Part shown: positions 63,360 through 64,000 of the stretch, piece by piece
Layout of the letters: every line of letters begins with the position of its first letter
Numbering within the stretch: position 1 is the stretch's first letter
Assembly (NCBI GenBank): GCA_018136815.1
Contig: CM030933.1
Coordinates: forward strand, 4,077,741 to 4,141,740
Source: Isochrysis galbana
Taxonomy: Eukaryota; Haptophyta; Isochrysidales; Isochrysidaceae
Direction of reading: 5' to 3'
DNA: 64,000 bases
Notes under the pieces: model-generated
What the model was told of the DNA's origin: nothing
What the model saw: only the letters and a program-made list of their open reading frames with translations
Databases searched by the model: none
Program-made: the position numbers and the translations under genes

Positions 63360-63805
63360 CCCATGCGACAACTAAGTTTATACTTGGTTGACCCATGGGG
63401 GGGCACGAGCCCCCCCCTCTCTCCACTCCTCCCCTGCCATGGGGGAGGAACCACCCATCCTCCTGGCACGCCTGATGGCTTGCCAGGAGGCCACTGCCCT
63501 GCTGACCCACTCCCTTCCCCACAGGCTCGCCTGATTCGCTCGTCCTGGCCCCTCGTGACCAGCCCATTGCTCCAACCCCCCCTCCCCCCCTAGTCGACAG
63601 GCAGACAGGTGCAGCGTGGGGGCCCCTGAGGCTCGGGAGCGCCAGCGAGGGAGAGGCAGGGGAGGCCAGGGCCCAGCCCCAGCCTCCTCTGCCCCCTGAG
63701 CTGGCCTCCAGGAGCCTCCAGGGGTCGCCAGAGGGCAGCTGGAGGCCTGCCGCAGGCGCGCCATCGCGCGTGCCGCAGGAGAGGGGAGAGAGGGCGCGGA
63801 GAAGG
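63360..63805 (-). mobile_element. Family A element, near-complete copy, minus strand
   Basis: Reverse complement matches 8563-8770 plus 9681-9900 continuously, with the single AGCAATGG site at 63563-63572 intact. The 3' hairpin pair is at 63368-63415 (AACCAAGTATAAACTTAGTT on the minus strand). Confidence 0.8.
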
Positions 63806-63824
63806 GGGTGGGTGGAGCGAGAGC

Positions 63825-64000
63825 TCCGCTCACCGAAAAATTGGTAAGTCCCGCTCCTGTTTACAGGATAAGTCGGGACTGAAGCCGCCGCCTACTCGGA
63901 GACACAGGAGGAAGGGGGGGAAAGATCACCGGGGGGTGGCGCGGGCCACCGGACCATATCTAAGCCCTTCACCCCTATCCCCCTAGTAGTGCACGGGGGG
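63825..64000 (+). mobile_element. LINE 3' region, cut by window end
   Basis: Reverse complement of about 13390-13569 (CCGCTCACCGAAAAATTGG, GGATAAGTCGGGACTGA, CCTAGTAGTGCACGGGGGG). The window ends before its 3' tail. Confidence 0.55.

Overview
This is nuclear DNA of a eukaryote. Genes lie singly on both strands, and several are split by GT-AG introns whose exon phases join exactly. The spaces between them are filled with non-LTR retrotransposon pieces, short stem-loop elements, hAT-like MITEs and long homopolymer or microsatellite tracts. A full-length CFAP47-type axonemal gene shows that the species makes motile flagella. The mix of that gene with a G-alpha subunit, a fatty acid desaturase, a ubiquitin protease and a p23-like protein fits a flagellated unicellular protist, perhaps an alga of the haptophyte kind. 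That lineage guess is inference and weak.

Layout. 0-12.5 kb: an RCC1-repeat protein (104-2254), a gag/ORF1-like reading frame (4290-5129), an ankyrin-PH protein (6516-7814) and a putative zinc-binding protein with an acidic tail (11167-12447), separated by repeats. One short element here is split by a DNA transposon, and an uninterrupted relative lies at 63.5 kb. 13.3-15.8 kb: a pile of repeats. 15.9-22.1 kb: a USP-family deubiquitinase (minus) head to head with a seven-exon p23/CS-domain gene (plus), only 182 bp between start codons. 22.6-26.7 kb: a non-LTR retrotransposon derivative with an 18-bp target-site duplication, inserted in an older element. 26.8-36.3 kb: CFAP47-like, four exons, 3003 residues, minus strand. 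37.0-41.4 kb: two near-identical element copies in inverted orientation, one carrying a hAT-like MITE, then a 5'-truncated LINE with a 17-bp duplication. 42-43.7 kb: a two-exon membrane desaturase. 43.8-48 kb: tandem repeats, inverted proline-coding minisatellites and a Ty3/gypsy RNase H scrap. 48.3 kb: a small membrane protein. 51.1-51.6 kb: another hAT-like MITE. 52.1-53.6 kb: a three-exon G-alpha gene. 54.7-57.1 kb: an unrecognised 808-residue coiled-coil protein. 57.4-59.3 kb: LINE fragments. 59.5-62.3 kb: an unrecognised three-exon coiled-coil protein. The end is repeats again.

The host genes are unrelated in job (cilia, signalling, protein turnover, chaperoning, lipid modification) and there is no sign of a cluster or operon. 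The most unusual signals are in the mobile DNA: a stem-loop at the 3' end of a short-element family whose paired bases co-vary between copies, LINE copies that end in oligo(T) rather than poly(A), a LINE derivative lacking endonuclease and reverse transcriptase yet bounded by a target-site duplication, and three MITEs defined by terminal inverted repeats and 8-bp duplications, two of them with a paralogous uninterrupted site in this window.
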